Source: Marinilabilia salmonicolor | Lineage (GTDB): Bacteria > Bacteroidota > Bacteroidia > Bacteroidales > Marinilabiliaceae | Length of the DNA stretch: 64,000 bases | Reading direction: 5' to 3' | Assembly: GCF_003003035.1 (NCBI RefSeq) | Contig: NZ_PVTS01000011.1 | Location: 109,919-173,918, forward strand | Translations under genes and position numbers: made by a program | Shown: piece after piece, positions 49,501 through 57,269 of the stretch | How the letters are laid out: the number at the start of each line of letters is the position of its first letter | How positions within the stretch are numbered: the first letter of the stretch is position 1 | Notes under the pieces: generated by a model | Told to the model about the DNA's origin: nothing | The model's database searches: none | What the model saw: only the letters and a program-made list of their open reading frames with translations

Positions 49501-50166
49501 GGTACAATTATAAAAAAGAGCTTGCCGCTCAGCATACACAGATCCACCATAACGACCTGAATTAAATGAAAATATTACATTCCCAAACAATGGTCGGGCA
49601 TTCAACAGGGAATAAACCCCACCCCCATTCGAAGACCCCTGATTCCTTCTAAACCAACAGTTCTTGACAATTGGGTCGCCATCATATATATAAAACCCTG
49701 TCCCCGAAGATCCTTTCCCATCCTCAACTATAAAACCATCGACAATTGTTCGGTAATTCAGATTCACATCGGCCGCCTCACGTAAGGTAACTACATGATA
49801 GCTATTATCTGAATTATCTTCCTCAACCCCAATATCACCACTCAGTATTGTTTCATTCAGGCGCCAGTCTCTCTGAGAAAGTTCTGTTTCATCACCGGCA
49901 AATCCACCATAATAATGAACCCCGTCTTTCAGCTCAAAGCTGATATCCCGATTCCCTGCAGTGGTAGGTTTATAAATACCGGCAGCCACCCAAACTTCAT
50001 CACCGGCCACAGCAGCAGCCAGGGCAGTTTGTAAATCGGAATAAACATTGGTCTGATTTTGCCAGGCGGTACTCGCAGTACCCGGCTTTACATAAAGAAC
50101 ATCGGCTTTTAATTCGGAGAAAGAAATTGCCAGAATCAACGAAAGAATGAGGTAAAAGTGCTTCAT
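40537..50166 (-). CDS. Giant surface protein with seven beta-helix modules and a T9SS type A sorting domain
   Basis: 3209 residues from the ATG at 50166 (signal MKHFYLILSLILAISFSELKA); a reading to 50196 adds ten non-signal residues. Seven modules of about 410-430 residues each start with LYVKPGATGSGASWSDA-type text and contain GDEIWVAAGIYKPT, a GGF-G-ETE motif, NETILSGDIG-E and a right-handed beta-helix with GGAVY/NCVWYNN repeats. Each ends with a fibronectin III-like segment (LEWGWND...VEYIINGGE...VSWRVG). After module 7 come an SbsA-like Ig segment (about 2860-2960), Ig-like domains, and the last 80 residues SPNPVVAG...IRLYDMKGSLL...SGVYLIQI, the Por secretion C-terminal signal. Role: surface adhesin or glycan-binding scaffold; no catalytic motif was seen. 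Confidence 0.9.
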   Translation of the reverse strand: MKHFYLILSLILAISFSELKADVLYVKPGTASTAWQNQTNVYSDLQTALAAAVAGDEVWVAAGIYKPTTAGNRDISFELKDGVHYYGGFAGDETELSQRDWRLNETILSGDIGVEEDNSDNSYHVVTLREAADVNLNYRTIVDGFIVEDGKGSSGTGFYIYDGDPIVKNCWFRRNQGSSNGGGVYSLLNARPLFGNVIFSFNSGRYGGSVYAERQALFYNCTWYKNYAEIAGAALFTNTSATTVYNSLEVLNECGESDNSYFSNNNEYSTLSFHEEINYKPLFVDPMNGDFRLAEGSIAVDGGDNSYLPDWLLIDYSGNSRIQNEVVDLGVFEGTVAVPSLQLPEHNHVFDIDVSSVALTWDWETFAPENLDDYTVEYSVNGGEMVQEAETSVASHTISGLSEGTTGNWRVCANLSDGTKRWSPYRQFFIQRSHPLYVKPGATGSGASWSDAITLSDAMKIACPGEQIWVAAGIYTPTTGDSRDESFEIRYDLTLLGGFSGNETSPDERDWNQNQTILSGDIGIEGDNTDNSYHVIKMVGNENAPITQATVIDGIIVENGYTGYNSIASLENGAGMWLQYASPIVRNVIFRDNTVNYGHGGAVSGDDFSAASFGNVIFHNNSTTHYYGYGGAVNSYGGFEFYNCVWYDNYSNYYFGAVYGNSVVVNSIAWNNFSADGYNDFSYDVTIRNTLYPDADNTNGNISGELAFIAPDKGDFRIRANSPAINAGSNTDVPEWLTKDYFGLERIQDGVVNMGISEEVVFTPELLSPADSTVFESNQTSVLFEWGWSDTQPADVESYILEYSINENEPVLVENLESLNYTLSGLSPASVVQWRVASVDASGALNWSDFYRFFILRGHALYVTPDGTGTGSSWSDATNLQVAINKSMMGDSIWLANGVYYPTNTLDRNASFELKDNVKIFGGFAGFETEFSERNWKDNETILSGNIGEEALNSDNSYRVLEAIGTSKKLLTEKTVLDGLIVEGGAGYNGSGIYLDNASILIRNLWIRDNSSSYDGGAVYVNYGSKPKFGNVLFSGNSSGDDGGAVCSVGNAEFYNCTWSGNSAGGRGGSVYGYATITNSISWGNNSGLYDNEFSSSNNVRNSIYETRDESNGNVSADPMFVAPDKNDFRLLAGSPGLNTGVNEDVPEWLTTDGFGSERIKESIVDVGSFEGAVESPKLFFPEDGRYFEGTSMDFLLEWYWENGEPADVDHYILEYSINRGEVVLVDDLPGTAYSLLGVSSATEVAWRVCSVSESGQDTWSKQHHFSVLRGHPLFVTPEGTGEGTSWSDAMSLQDALDNAVDGDSIWVKAGIYTPTETADREVSFVLTEKIKLFGGFNGTETEFAQRNHILNKTILSGDIGSEGVKADNSFHVLSALGTTKERDDWSAVVDGVIIKDGYADGSGESRNGGGLYLQWASPLFINVHFTNNYALNDGGAVYDAEGSQAGFVNVLFTDNASDSEGGAVYAQKYLRYYNCVWFNNSSGSDGGAAYGRNKIVNSIFWKNSTQNDYNNDLSRQELVSYTIYDKGDSDFNLKGDPGFVDAENGDFRLRDESIALNAGSNDALPEWLTTDYFGNSRILADTVDIGISEGAVVGPVLLAPENQSVLSIVEGTTIMLKWAVEDSEVAATISDYQLEYVIGEDTTLVENIEGYDYGLSGLAPLDLVKWRVGYVDGSGNTNWSVYASFSIYRGHPLFVVPNGTGDGSSWGTGIDLKDALNIVAKGDSLWISAGIYKPTNTTDRTSSFVIDENLKLFGGFSGVETFFEERNTHKNQVVLSGDIGEPGVEGDNSYHVVRIFGVQDQPVTEQMILDGVTIENGFSDVYDVNDGGGLIINRASPIIKNVWFRNNFASDKGGAVYVDTWSNPLFGNVLFQNNEAGDNGGAVYSDNKVNYYNCVWSGNYSGYYGGAVYDNSSTSLVYNSIAWDNEARWSYDNFSYGVSSFYSIFNNAVEQNGNLNQEPGFVSVEKADFRLKEGSPAINTGSTENLPDWLVTDYHGNSRIQGDTVDMGAIEGWVICPTLVSPADKSWLDAGFSGTKLEWGWNDSIPNNINGFVVEYIINGGESQLIEDLTALETQLTGLQSADVVSWRVGSLEDTGFTNWSESRTFTVNRDHPLYVKPGATGNGTSWLDAMDLKDAMAISIENDEIWIAAGTYKPADEGDRNATFELKNGMKLYGGFGGFESSVEERDWMANETILSGDIGVEGDVNDNSYNILRVRGSEDRLFEDNVVDGFIIEKGKARYDGGGIYIRWSSPKLRNIWLRDNLADRWGGAVYSQNGSNPTFSNVLFVNNSAASAGAAVMASSDATFNNCLWYGNTTTDIGGAIYKNNWVSVEVNNSIAWNNHDSSDSDFNFTTGIENSVFADADGSNGNIAKDPLFVDADNSIFHLQKGSPAINAGDNDLVADELLTDYAGFDRTFGDNVDIGPFEYLQIQPVAPTNGGSGTKEYSMLMMLNLVWGISDGTIEPQTNIPSDFEYQMKLWKVGDEDNLLEDGPFSASSGIDGTNNSTIIGGLEYGSAYQWTIGLDYGDYVNWSEPSTFYIGHDYTIKVKEGSTGTTGASWDDAFGTLHEALDFALPGDEIWVAEGKYYPVTPADPSNVTQAEREQALSLKPGVIIYGGLAGDESNAWNRNHVEHPVILSGDIGVSGDDSDNSIHLFRNEFDVATPLGRGAVIEGFIFEDATGSAIYNVNSSPSIEFSVFRNNSGDNGGAVYNDGSSPRFFNVLFHDNEASGSGGAIFADGDSKPELLSCTVAHNRASNTGGLYGTFDVKNSIVYSNENGAFSDAASQVVYSCVEGGYEGEENISYDPLWTDPQNRDYSLQLFSPCIEQGNNKWFTGLFGYDLAKNSRTHWLKTDMGAYEATENGKLEVVESSVDTDGLTDFIDSITIRFNQPIAVDPSVSPVLNPDLETELSVSPQDPSLLIISHPGLQASTDYHLELPGGQVTLANNDQIIQWFAEFDFTTRACVPVVLSVEDPDVSVCPRTSVTLGVNIEGDALDYSWVFNDQETEVSVSDSLFIESVMPENTGVYTVTVNDWCGSSEEVTLNLQYKAGTELVIPEPKWNTVYFVDNSSGNLSEFRWYLNGEEVSQKQYVDVKSMSRGDLTVTAFDEMSQCLIFGEVNRTKSASLKSAVVSPNPVVAGNPVDVILPVVSEMSRIRLYDMKGSLLIDREYGESSILQLKDTDLSSGVYLIQIEYNDGFLENKKLIIE

Positions 50167-50600
50167 AATTGGGGCCATTAAAAAATTATAATTCACCCCT
50201 CCTTATGAACAAACAAGTAACCAAGTTCTGTTATTCTACTGACTTGGTTTTGGTAAAGATCGAACCGGGAAGGGTTGTGTTTTTTTAACAAAATCGAACA
50301 ATATTACCAATTATTAAATAATTGACCAACCACCCACCGGGAAATTTTGATGAACATCAAAAATCCTTTTAGGGATTTCACCTCGAATGATTAAATTTGA
50401 TGCCGGAAATTGTATTAGTGACCAGCTAATAGTGAAAAGTGAATAGGTGAAAAGGATATCGTTTGAAAATCATTAACATGAGGATTCAAACCGGTAATAA
50501 TGAGCTACCTTAAATCATCTATAAACAAACGACATACGAATATCACAAATAATAAACAAGTCCCTTTTCATAATAAAACAACAACAAAACTCAGGAAGGC
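50167..50600. other. Divergent intergenic region
   Basis: 434 bases between two divergently transcribed genes, which must hold both promoters. I found no -33/-7 pair at a sensible distance; the one TTTG / TAATTTTT pair (50181-50213, minus strand) would leave only a few bases of leader. A run of similar words (TAATAGTGAAAAGTGAATAGGTGAA, split here by eye at about 50428-50452) is low-complexity. Confidence 0.5.
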
Positions 50601-53117
50601 ATGAAGCAGTATTTTACCATAATTATTCTCAGCATACTCTCTCTCCAAATGATGGCACAGGAATCAGTCGTATCTCCCGATAGGGCACTGGAGTTATTCA
50701 CACAAGGGAACTATGCCGAAGCCCTCCCCATGTACGAGCAACTTATTGAGCGATATGAACGGGAAGCAAAATACAACTACTACCTGGGTGTTTGTCTTGT
50801 TGAGCAGCGCCAAAACCTCAGTGAAGCCATCAAAAGATTAAAATTTGCGCAGTCAAGAAGAGTTAACCGAGATGTTCATTTCTATCTGGGAAAAGCCTAT
50901 CAAAAAGCATATGAATTCGAACTGGCCGAACAGGAGTTTAACAACTTTCTGAAATACGCAACCAATAATGACCCGAGAAGAGCCAAAGCGCTCAGATCTG
51001 TCGAGGATTGTAAAAGTGCCAACACACTAATCAACAAACACTTTAGCATTCAGATCATTGACAAAGATACCGTTCCGGAGTCTGCATGTCTCTCGCAATA
51101 CAACTTGCCTGAAGAGGCCGGTACAATTGCCAAAAACAAAACTTTTTTCAAAACAGGCGTCCCACCCGAGAAAATCATGTACCGAACCGAAAAAGGTGAT
51201 GATGTTTACTTTGTTTTAGAAGAGCCCGACACCACGCTTCATGATATTTACTTCATGGAGCAATTGCTTGACCGCTGGAGTGGAAGCAAAAACCTGGGTG
51301 AACCTGTAAATTCAGATTTTGACGACCGTCACCCATTCCTGATGGTGGATGGTACTACTTTTTTCTTTGCCTCCGACCGACCGGGAGGAATGGGAGGTCT
51401 GGACATCTACCGTTCAATTTTTGACCCGGAGAGTGACACGTTCTCGTCACCTGAGAATCTTGGCCCTCCTTTTAATTCGCCGGATGATGACTTTCTGTTT
51501 GCAGCAGACCCGTTTGGAGAAAGAGCCTGGTTTACCACCAACCGGGGAGTTGCGCCCGGAACTGCAGTTGTTGTTAAAATTGTCTGGGACAACAACGTGT
51601 TCAAAAACCTGACGGAAGATGTTAACCAGGTACGTGAGCTTGCCCTGCTTCCTCTGAGTGAAGGCAATTTCTGGGAAGATGGCACCAAACAAGAGCAGGA
51701 AAAACAATCAACAGCCAAACGAAACAGTGAACAGCAATTTCAGTTTTACATCAATGACACATTGGTTTACACCAATTTTGATCAGTTTCTGAGTGATGTT
51801 GCACGCATGGAATTCAAAAGGGGTCAAAATGTAGATATGCAAAAAGACAGCCTGGAACAAGTGATGCGCAACAAAAGGGAACAATATGCGCAAAGCTACA
51901 ATCAGGAAGAGTTGAGCAGACTGATGGATGAGATTCTGGAACTGGAAAAGAAGGTTTACGGCCACGACGACCAGGTAAAAAGACATTACATAAGAGCCCG
52001 GCAGCTGGAGATGGACAAAATATCGGAACTTAAAAGCCGGGGAATGTATAATGAAGCGCAAAAACCGGCGCCCGGGGCGTCATCCAACAACAGCCTGACT
52101 GCTCCGGCTCTGAAATCGGGCAATTTTTCATTTTATTCCGATGAAGAATTCATGACCAGACAGGAGCGTTTAAACCCGATGTATAAAAAATACTTTTCAC
52201 CTGCACAAATCCAGGTACTTCAGCAAACCGACAGCATGTACACATGGGCCAAAATCATGCAACTGGAAGCTTCTAAGCTGTTGGAAAGCTCTGTTACGTC
52301 AGGGACAGAAGAAGAACAACAAAAAAGTCTTATTCAAAGAGTTAGAAACCTGGACTCATTGTCAAAAAACAATCAGGAAGAAAGTGGCGAGCCGGCATCC
52401 AGAAAGAGCAGATACATGCAACAACAGGCTTTATCGATGTATCATGAAGCGCTCGACAAAAAGTTTAATATCTACAAACCTGTTCTTAAGCGAATGGCAG
52501 AAAACCAGGGCAACGGGCACTGGGAAAATCTTTTGGGTGAAGCCCAGAGCAGATTCGAGCAAGCCAATAACGGCATCGAAAAAATGGCTGTCTGGAACCC
52601 GGGACAATATGAAAATCTGGGAGGATTAAAGCGCCAGGCCATTGAGATGATCGAACAAAGTCTCCTCGACAGTCAGGGAAATAATTTAACGGTTTCTGCT
52701 ACATCATCAACCGCCAATAATGCCACCAGCAAGCAGAAAACAGAAAGCGTTCCCGCTGACAATCAACCATCAATAACCCAATCTGAAAGACAAAACGCAA
52801 ACAACGTTGTAAAAGCAGCTTTCGGAGAACCTGACAAAAAAACAGCAAGCCGAAAACCTGTTTACAAAATTCAAATTGGCGTCTTCCGTAATTCTCCCGA
52901 TTCGGAAGCGCTGTCACGCATACCACAGGTAACCTCGCAGGCAGTACCGGGAAAAGATCTTACCCGATACTACAGCGGAGCATGGTCCGGTTATGCGGAA
53001 GCCGCACAGAACATCGAAAGAGTTAGAAACAATGGTTTTCCTGGTGCTTTTATTGTAGCATTTATTGATGGAGAAAAAATATCCATTGAAAAGGCAAGAG
53101 AACTGAGTTCAGAATAA
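50601..53117 (+). CDS. TPR / PD40 (WD40-like) / SPOR domain protein, PorE-like T9SS or cell-wall factor
   Basis: 838 residues. Sec signal ending MMAQES. TPR repeats cover about 25-130 (ALELFTQGNYAEALPMYEQL; YNYYLGVCL; VHFYLGKAYQKAYEFELAEQ). PD40 propeller repeats cover about 190-350 (HPFLMVDGTTFFFASDRPGG, GGLDIYRS, ENLGPPFNSPDDD). A long charged helical segment (about 400-690) follows. A SPOR domain ends the chain (about 753-835: YKIQIGVFRNSPDSEAL, WSGYAEAAQNIERVRNNGF). T9SS PorE has TPR, PD40 and a regulatory domain followed by an OmpA peptidoglycan-binding domain; here SPOR takes the place of OmpA. It is divergent from the giant beta-helix gene, which suggests a link to its export. It could instead be a general envelope protein. 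Confidence 0.78.
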   Translation: MKQYFTIIILSILSLQMMAQESVVSPDRALELFTQGNYAEALPMYEQLIERYEREAKYNYYLGVCLVEQRQNLSEAIKRLKFAQSRRVNRDVHFYLGKAYQKAYEFELAEQEFNNFLKYATNNDPRRAKALRSVEDCKSANTLINKHFSIQIIDKDTVPESACLSQYNLPEEAGTIAKNKTFFKTGVPPEKIMYRTEKGDDVYFVLEEPDTTLHDIYFMEQLLDRWSGSKNLGEPVNSDFDDRHPFLMVDGTTFFFASDRPGGMGGLDIYRSIFDPESDTFSSPENLGPPFNSPDDDFLFAADPFGERAWFTTNRGVAPGTAVVVKIVWDNNVFKNLTEDVNQVRELALLPLSEGNFWEDGTKQEQEKQSTAKRNSEQQFQFYINDTLVYTNFDQFLSDVARMEFKRGQNVDMQKDSLEQVMRNKREQYAQSYNQEELSRLMDEILELEKKVYGHDDQVKRHYIRARQLEMDKISELKSRGMYNEAQKPAPGASSNNSLTAPALKSGNFSFYSDEEFMTRQERLNPMYKKYFSPAQIQVLQQTDSMYTWAKIMQLEASKLLESSVTSGTEEEQQKSLIQRVRNLDSLSKNNQEESGEPASRKSRYMQQQALSMYHEALDKKFNIYKPVLKRMAENQGNGHWENLLGEAQSRFEQANNGIEKMAVWNPGQYENLGGLKRQAIEMIEQSLLDSQGNNLTVSATSSTANNATSKQKTESVPADNQPSITQSERQNANNVVKAAFGEPDKKTASRKPVYKIQIGVFRNSPDSEALSRIPQVTSQAVPGKDLTRYYSGAWSGYAEAAQNIERVRNNGFPGAFIVAFIDGEKISIEKARELSSE

Positions 53118-53192
53118 TCAAGAAGCACAGAATAGGCAGAAACGCTTGTTTGGAATGAATTATTTTCCTATTTTACAACAAATTTTTGAACT

Positions 53193-53468
53193 ATGGCGCC
53201 TTACGACAAAAGGAAAGAAAATTTGGGTTCCAGCAAAGAGAGCATTGGCAACCATCTGCTGATATTGCACAACGATGACATCAACTCCTTTGATGATGTC
53301 ATCGATGCATTAATAGAACACTGCAACCATGACACTTTGCAGGCGGAACAATGTGCCACCCTCACCCATTACAGGGGTTACTGTGAAATAAAGAAAGGTT
53401 CGTTCAACGAACTATCTGATTTGCAAAAACAATTAACCGGAAAATCCTTGAATGTCACCATTGATTAA
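53193..53468 (+). CDS. clpS: ClpS adaptor of the Clp protease
   Basis: 91 residues. HNDDINSFDDVIDAL (from His26) is the N-degron pocket motif of ClpS, and THYRGYCEIKKGSF matches the C-terminal half. ClpS hands N-end-rule substrates to ClpA/ClpC. The usual second-block text (AE..A..VH) appears as AEQCATLTHYRGYCE. It is slightly shorter than the E. coli protein, as is normal in Bacteroidota. No clp gene is nearby. Confidence 0.9.
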   Translation: MAPYDKRKENLGSSKESIGNHLLILHNDDINSFDDVIDALIEHCNHDTLQAEQCATLTHYRGYCEIKKGSFNELSDLQKQLTGKSLNVTID

Positions 53469-53477
53469 CCCTATACA

Positions 53478-53599
53478 GTTTCTGTCCATAAAGTACCACT
53501 TGCGTCGTTACGCTTGCCGCCAAAATACTCATTTACACAAGTAAACTCCGCATTTGGCGGCTTCGCAAGCCTAGCAATTGGCACATTCTGACCAGAAAC
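53478..53599. repeat. Long imperfect palindrome
   Basis: A 122-base inverted repeat centred on TTTACacaaGTAAA (53532-53545). The inner arms are GCTTGCCGCCAAA (from 53512) and TTTGGCGGcttcgCAAGC (53553-53570); the outer arms are GTTTCTG and CAGAAAC. It fills the gap between clpS and the nfeD-like gene. Confidence 0.75.
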
Positions 53600-53643
53600 A
53601 GGACTAAAAACAAACTTTACGTAGTTTATTGACAGACTATACA

Positions 53644-54102
53644 ATGACAATTATTATCTTACTGATTATCACCGGGCTTCTATTGCTCATTCTGGAATTT
53701 TTTGTGGTTCCGGGAATTACCATCGCCGGCATTGGTGGTCTGGGCATGATTGTCGGTGGTATTTTCATGGCCTACGGGCTGGATACTGCAACAGGCCACA
53801 TCACATTAGCGCTTACCATATTCTTAACACTCATCATCCTATTTTACGCGCTTAGAACCAAAACCTGGCAAAAACTGATGCTGAGTTCAAGCATCAACAG
53901 CAATGTGGATACCGTCGTGGAAAATTCCATCAATATTGGCGATACGGGAAAAACAATTACCCGCCTGAACCCCATTGGAAAAGCGAGAATCAACGGACAG
54001 GATGTGGAAGCCCGTTGTCCCGGTCAGTTCCTTGATCCTAAAACAGAAATTGAAGTAACCGAAGTATATAAAACCTACATCATTGTTAAACCAGTAAAAT
54101 AA
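53644..54102 (+). CDS. NfeD-family membrane protein
   Basis: 152 residues from the ATG at 53644; an in-frame TTG at 53629 is possible but less likely. Three or four membrane helices occupy residues 1-85 ([20 protein letters not shown]; glycine-rich [19 protein letters not shown]). A small OB-fold NfeD C-terminal domain follows ([20 protein letters not shown], then [15 protein letters not shown]). NfeD proteins act with flotillin-like proteins in membrane organisation. The floA gene starts 5 bases after its stop, so they are translationally close partners. Confidence 0.93.
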   Translation: MTIIILLIITGLLLLILEFFVVPGITIAGIGGLGMIVGGIFMAYGLDTATGHITLALTIFLTLIILFYALRTKTWQKLMLSSSINSNVDTVVENSINIGDTGKTITRLNPIGKARINGQDVEARCPGQFLDPKTEIEVTEVYKTYIIVKPVK

Positions 54103-54107
54103 TTACT

Positions 54108-55127
54108 ATGGAAGTTTTCGGAACACTCGGGCTCATTGCAGTCATCATTGTTCTCTTTTTTGTGATACTGTATTATGTTCCCGTAATATTGTGGTTCTCG
54201 GCACTGGTAACCGGTGTTCGCATCTCTCTTCTCCAACTGGTGCTTATGCGCATCCGGAAAGTACCGCCATCCGTCATTGTAAGGGCCATGATTGAAGCCC
54301 ATAAAGCAGGCCTTCAGACCATCAAACGCGATGAATTGGAAGCGCACTTTCTGGCAGGGGGAAATGTGGACAACGTAGTCCATGCATTGGTTTCCGCATC
54401 AAAAGCCAATATCGATCTTACTTTTCAGATGGGAACAGCTATCGACCTGGCCGGTCGTGATGTTTTTGAGGCTGTACAAATGTCTGTAAACCCCAAAGTC
54501 ATTGATACACCTCCGGTGGCTGCTGTGGCCAAAGACGGAATTCAGTTAATTACCAAAGCCCGGGTAACCGTTCGTGCCAACATCAAACAGCTGGTGGGTG
54601 GTGCAGGTGAAGAAACAGTGCTGGCCCGGGTGGGTGAAGGTATTGTCTCCTCCATTGGTTCATCAAGTTCACACAAAGCTGTGCTTGAAAATCCCGATTC
54701 TATCTCAAAGGTTGTGCTGAGCAAAGGATTGGATGCAGGAACAGCATTCGAAATTCTCTCCATTGATATTGCCGACATCGATATAGGTAAAAACATAGGT
54801 GCTGAACTTCAGACCGACCAGGCCGAAGCCGACAAAAACATTGCTCAGGCCAAAGCAGAAGAGCGTCGCGCCATGGCCGTTGCCGAAGAGCAGGAAATGA
54901 AAGCTAAAGCACAAGAAGCAAGAGCTCATGTAATCGAAGCGGAAGCAGAAGTGCCCAAAGCCATCGCCGAAGCCTTCAGATCCGGAAACATCGGAATTAT
55001 GGATTACATGAAGTATAAAAACATAGATGCCGATACGCAAATGCGTGACTCTATCGCAAAACCCCAGCAATCGTCAGGACGATCCAAAGATGATAAGTCC
55101 AACGATAAAGGGAAAAACGATAAATAA
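54108..55127 (+). CDS. floA: Flotillin-like protein FloA (UPF0365)
   Basis: 339 residues. One N-terminal membrane hairpin (about 5-30), then the UPF0365 signature [24 protein letters not shown], the SPFH-like core ([29 protein letters not shown]), and an Ala/Glu-rich helical tail ([20 protein letters not shown]) for oligomerisation. It ends in a charged, Ser/Lys/Asp-rich tail. It organises membrane microdomains and is partnered with NfeD just upstream. Confidence 0.96.
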   Translation: MEVFGTLGLIAVIIVLFFVILYYVPVILWFSALVTGVRISLLQLVLMRIRKVPPSVIVRAMIEAHKAGLQTIKRDELEAHFLAGGNVDNVVHALVSASKANIDLTFQMGTAIDLAGRDVFEAVQMSVNPKVIDTPPVAAVAKDGIQLITKARVTVRANIKQLVGGAGEETVLARVGEGIVSSIGSSSSHKAVLENPDSISKVVLSKGLDAGTAFEILSIDIADIDIGKNIGAELQTDQAEADKNIAQAKAEERRAMAVAEEQEMKAKAQEARAHVIEAEAEVPKAIAEAFRSGNIGIMDYMKYKNIDADTQMRDSIAKPQQSSGRSKDDKSNDKGKNDK

Positions 55128-55153
55128 TCTTTGATAGAAATACTCACATCAAT

Positions 55154-55186
55154 AAAGGCCGGCCGCACAAATGGCCGGCCTTTTTT
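55154..55186 (+). terminator. Intrinsic terminator of nfeD-floA
   Basis: AAAGGCCGGCC / GGCCGGCC around an eight-base loop, followed by six T, 27 bases after the floA stop. Confidence 0.9.
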
Positions 55187-55210
55187 GAACAACACTAAAA
55201 AAGCAAAAAG

Positions 55211-57250
55211 ATGAAAACCCTTTTCAAAATTACTTTATTGATTACCGCTATTTCAACATTGATGAGTTGCAATAAAGAGACAAATCTTTCTGTTCCGTCA
55301 ATCTTTTCTGACAATATGGTGATTCAGCAAAACAAAAGCGTCGCCATTTGGGGAAAAGCCACCCCTGGTACGGAAATAACAATCTCGGGCAGCTGGGAAA
55401 AATCAGCGACTGCCACAGCAGGTGACGACAGCACCTGGCAAACAGAGCTTTCCACCATTGAAGCCGGCGGTCCTTACGAATTATCAGTCAGTTCTTCCGA
55501 CACCACCATCACCATAAAAAATGTGATGTTGGGTGAAGTATGGCTGGCCTCAGGCCAATCAAACATGGAAATGCCACTGAAAGGCTGGCCTCCCAACGAC
55601 ACCATCCTTAATTCAGCACAATTCATTACCAACTCTGATAATGAAGCCATCCGGATGTTTACGGTTGCCAGAAATATGGCTTCAGAGCCGCTTGACAACG
55701 TTTCAGGAGCATGGGTTCAGGCCAATCCGGAGAATTCCGGAAACTTTAGTGCTACGGCCTACTTTTTTGCACGGAAGCTCAATAAAGAATTGAATGTCCC
55801 CATAGGAATTATCCACAGCAGCTGGGGCGGAACCCCCATTGAAGCATGGATAAGTTCAACGCAGCTCAAGGAAAGTGAAGATTTCTCAGACATCATTAAA
55901 GACCTGGAAAAATTAGCCCCCCAGGCTGAAGCCTACGACAGATGGCTTGCCACCAACGAATCTGTAAGTATTCTTCCCACTGCCGGGAATAAAGAACCCT
56001 ATAAAGATCTGGATGCTTTCGATGAATTTTGCAGTGACCCGGCAACCAACACAGCAAATTGGCCATCCGTAAAACTCCCCACAACCATCGAACAAACCGA
56101 GATTGGGGAGATGGATGGAATTGTCTGGTTCCGAAAAGACATTGAAATCCCTGAAAGCTGGGAAGGACAAGAATTAATCCTTTCACTGGGCCCCATTGAT
56201 GACATGGATGTGACCTATCTCAATGGGGAAAAGATTGGCGGAACAGAAGTAGAAGGTTTCTGGCAACAAGTAAGATATTACACCATTCCGGCAGAAATGG
56301 CTAAACAGGGCAGCGCCACTATTGCCGTGAAAGTAATGGACCATCAGGGTGGTGGTGGAATATACGGTGACCCGGATCAGATGAAAATTCATCCCAAGGG
56401 AAATGACGCAAATGCCATTGCCCTTGACGGAGAATGGAAATACAATGTGGTCGGACAAATAGCCGGAAGCAAACTATATCTCTTCGATCCATCCACCGAT
56501 GCTTATGAGTCACGGCCCGAATTGTCAGTACAACTCAGTTCGCACACCCCCACCGTCCTTTACAATGCCATGATTGCTCCTCTTGTTCCTTACACTATCA
56601 ATGGAACAATCTGGTATCAGGGTGAAACCAATGTGGGACGAGCCAACCAATACATGGAGCTTAAATCGGCATTGATCAACAACTGGCGGAGAGATTTCAA
56701 AAACCCGGAGATGCCTTTCTACTATGTTCAGTTGGCTCCCTGGAATTACAACGATGTGGAAGGTATCTCATCTGCCAACTTGCGTGAAGCACAAAGGCGT
56801 TCCCTGAAGATTCCGAATACGGGGATGGCAGTAACCCTCGATATCGGAAATGTGAACAACATCCATCCGGCAAACAAAACCGATGTTGGAGAACGTCTGG
56901 CTTTATGGGCTTTGACAAAGGACTATGAAAAGAACATACCATTCAGTGGCCCGATTCCAGATGATTTTAAAGCACAAGAGGGAAAAATCATTATCACATT
57001 CACCAATGTTTCCGATGGTTTGAAAATCAATTCTGATGTGCCAAACCAGTTTGAAATTGCCGGCAACGATGGCAAGTTCTTCCCTGCAAATGCAACAGTA
57101 AAAGAAGAACAGGTAATCGTATCTTCACCCAAAGTGAACCAACCGGTAAATGTACGATATGCCTATAAAAACGGCGCTGAAGCATCTCTGTTTAACGGAG
57201 CAGGATTGCCGGCACCATCATTCACATCAGAAGAAACCATAAACGATTAA
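55211..57250 (+). CDS. Sialate O-acetylesterase-like SGNH carbohydrate esterase lipoprotein
   Basis: 679 residues. Lipobox with Cys20 (AISTLMSC). A beta-sandwich (about 28-105) leads to the SGNH block GEVWLASGQSNMEMPL with Ser117. The region around 280-400 (MDGIVWFRKDIEIP, MDVTYLNGEKIGG) is an inserted galactose-binding-like domain, followed by IWYQGETNVGRANQY and the late His552 in NNIHPANKTDVGER. This is the SASA layout; bacterial members remove acetyl groups from sialic acid or plant glycans. No sialic-acid genes are nearby, so the substrate is uncertain and a PUL-type acetylated glycan is possible. It stands alone, with terminators before and after. Confidence 0.9.
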   Translation: MKTLFKITLLITAISTLMSCNKETNLSVPSIFSDNMVIQQNKSVAIWGKATPGTEITISGSWEKSATATAGDDSTWQTELSTIEAGGPYELSVSSSDTTITIKNVMLGEVWLASGQSNMEMPLKGWPPNDTILNSAQFITNSDNEAIRMFTVARNMASEPLDNVSGAWVQANPENSGNFSATAYFFARKLNKELNVPIGIIHSSWGGTPIEAWISSTQLKESEDFSDIIKDLEKLAPQAEAYDRWLATNESVSILPTAGNKEPYKDLDAFDEFCSDPATNTANWPSVKLPTTIEQTEIGEMDGIVWFRKDIEIPESWEGQELILSLGPIDDMDVTYLNGEKIGGTEVEGFWQQVRYYTIPAEMAKQGSATIAVKVMDHQGGGGIYGDPDQMKIHPKGNDANAIALDGEWKYNVVGQIAGSKLYLFDPSTDAYESRPELSVQLSSHTPTVLYNAMIAPLVPYTINGTIWYQGETNVGRANQYMELKSALINNWRRDFKNPEMPFYYVQLAPWNYNDVEGISSANLREAQRRSLKIPNTGMAVTLDIGNVNNIHPANKTDVGERLALWALTKDYEKNIPFSGPIPDDFKAQEGKIIITFTNVSDGLKINSDVPNQFEIAGNDGKFFPANATVKEEQVIVSSPKVNQPVNVRYAYKNGAEASLFNGAGLPAPSFTSEETIND

Positions 57251-57269
57251 TCCAATCATTTTACTTATT

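Noticed and set aside
50181..50213. TTTG / TAATTTTT pair as promoter of the giant beta-helix gene
   Set aside because: The implied transcription start would be about 8 bases before the ATG, too close for a normal leader.
53629..53643. TTG start for the NfeD-like gene
   Set aside because: The ATG at 53644 begins directly with the membrane helix and needs no rare start codon.
55211..57250. Esterase gene as part of a sialic-acid catabolic locus
   Set aside because: No sialidase, NanA, NanE or transporter gene is next to it; it is flanked by terminators.
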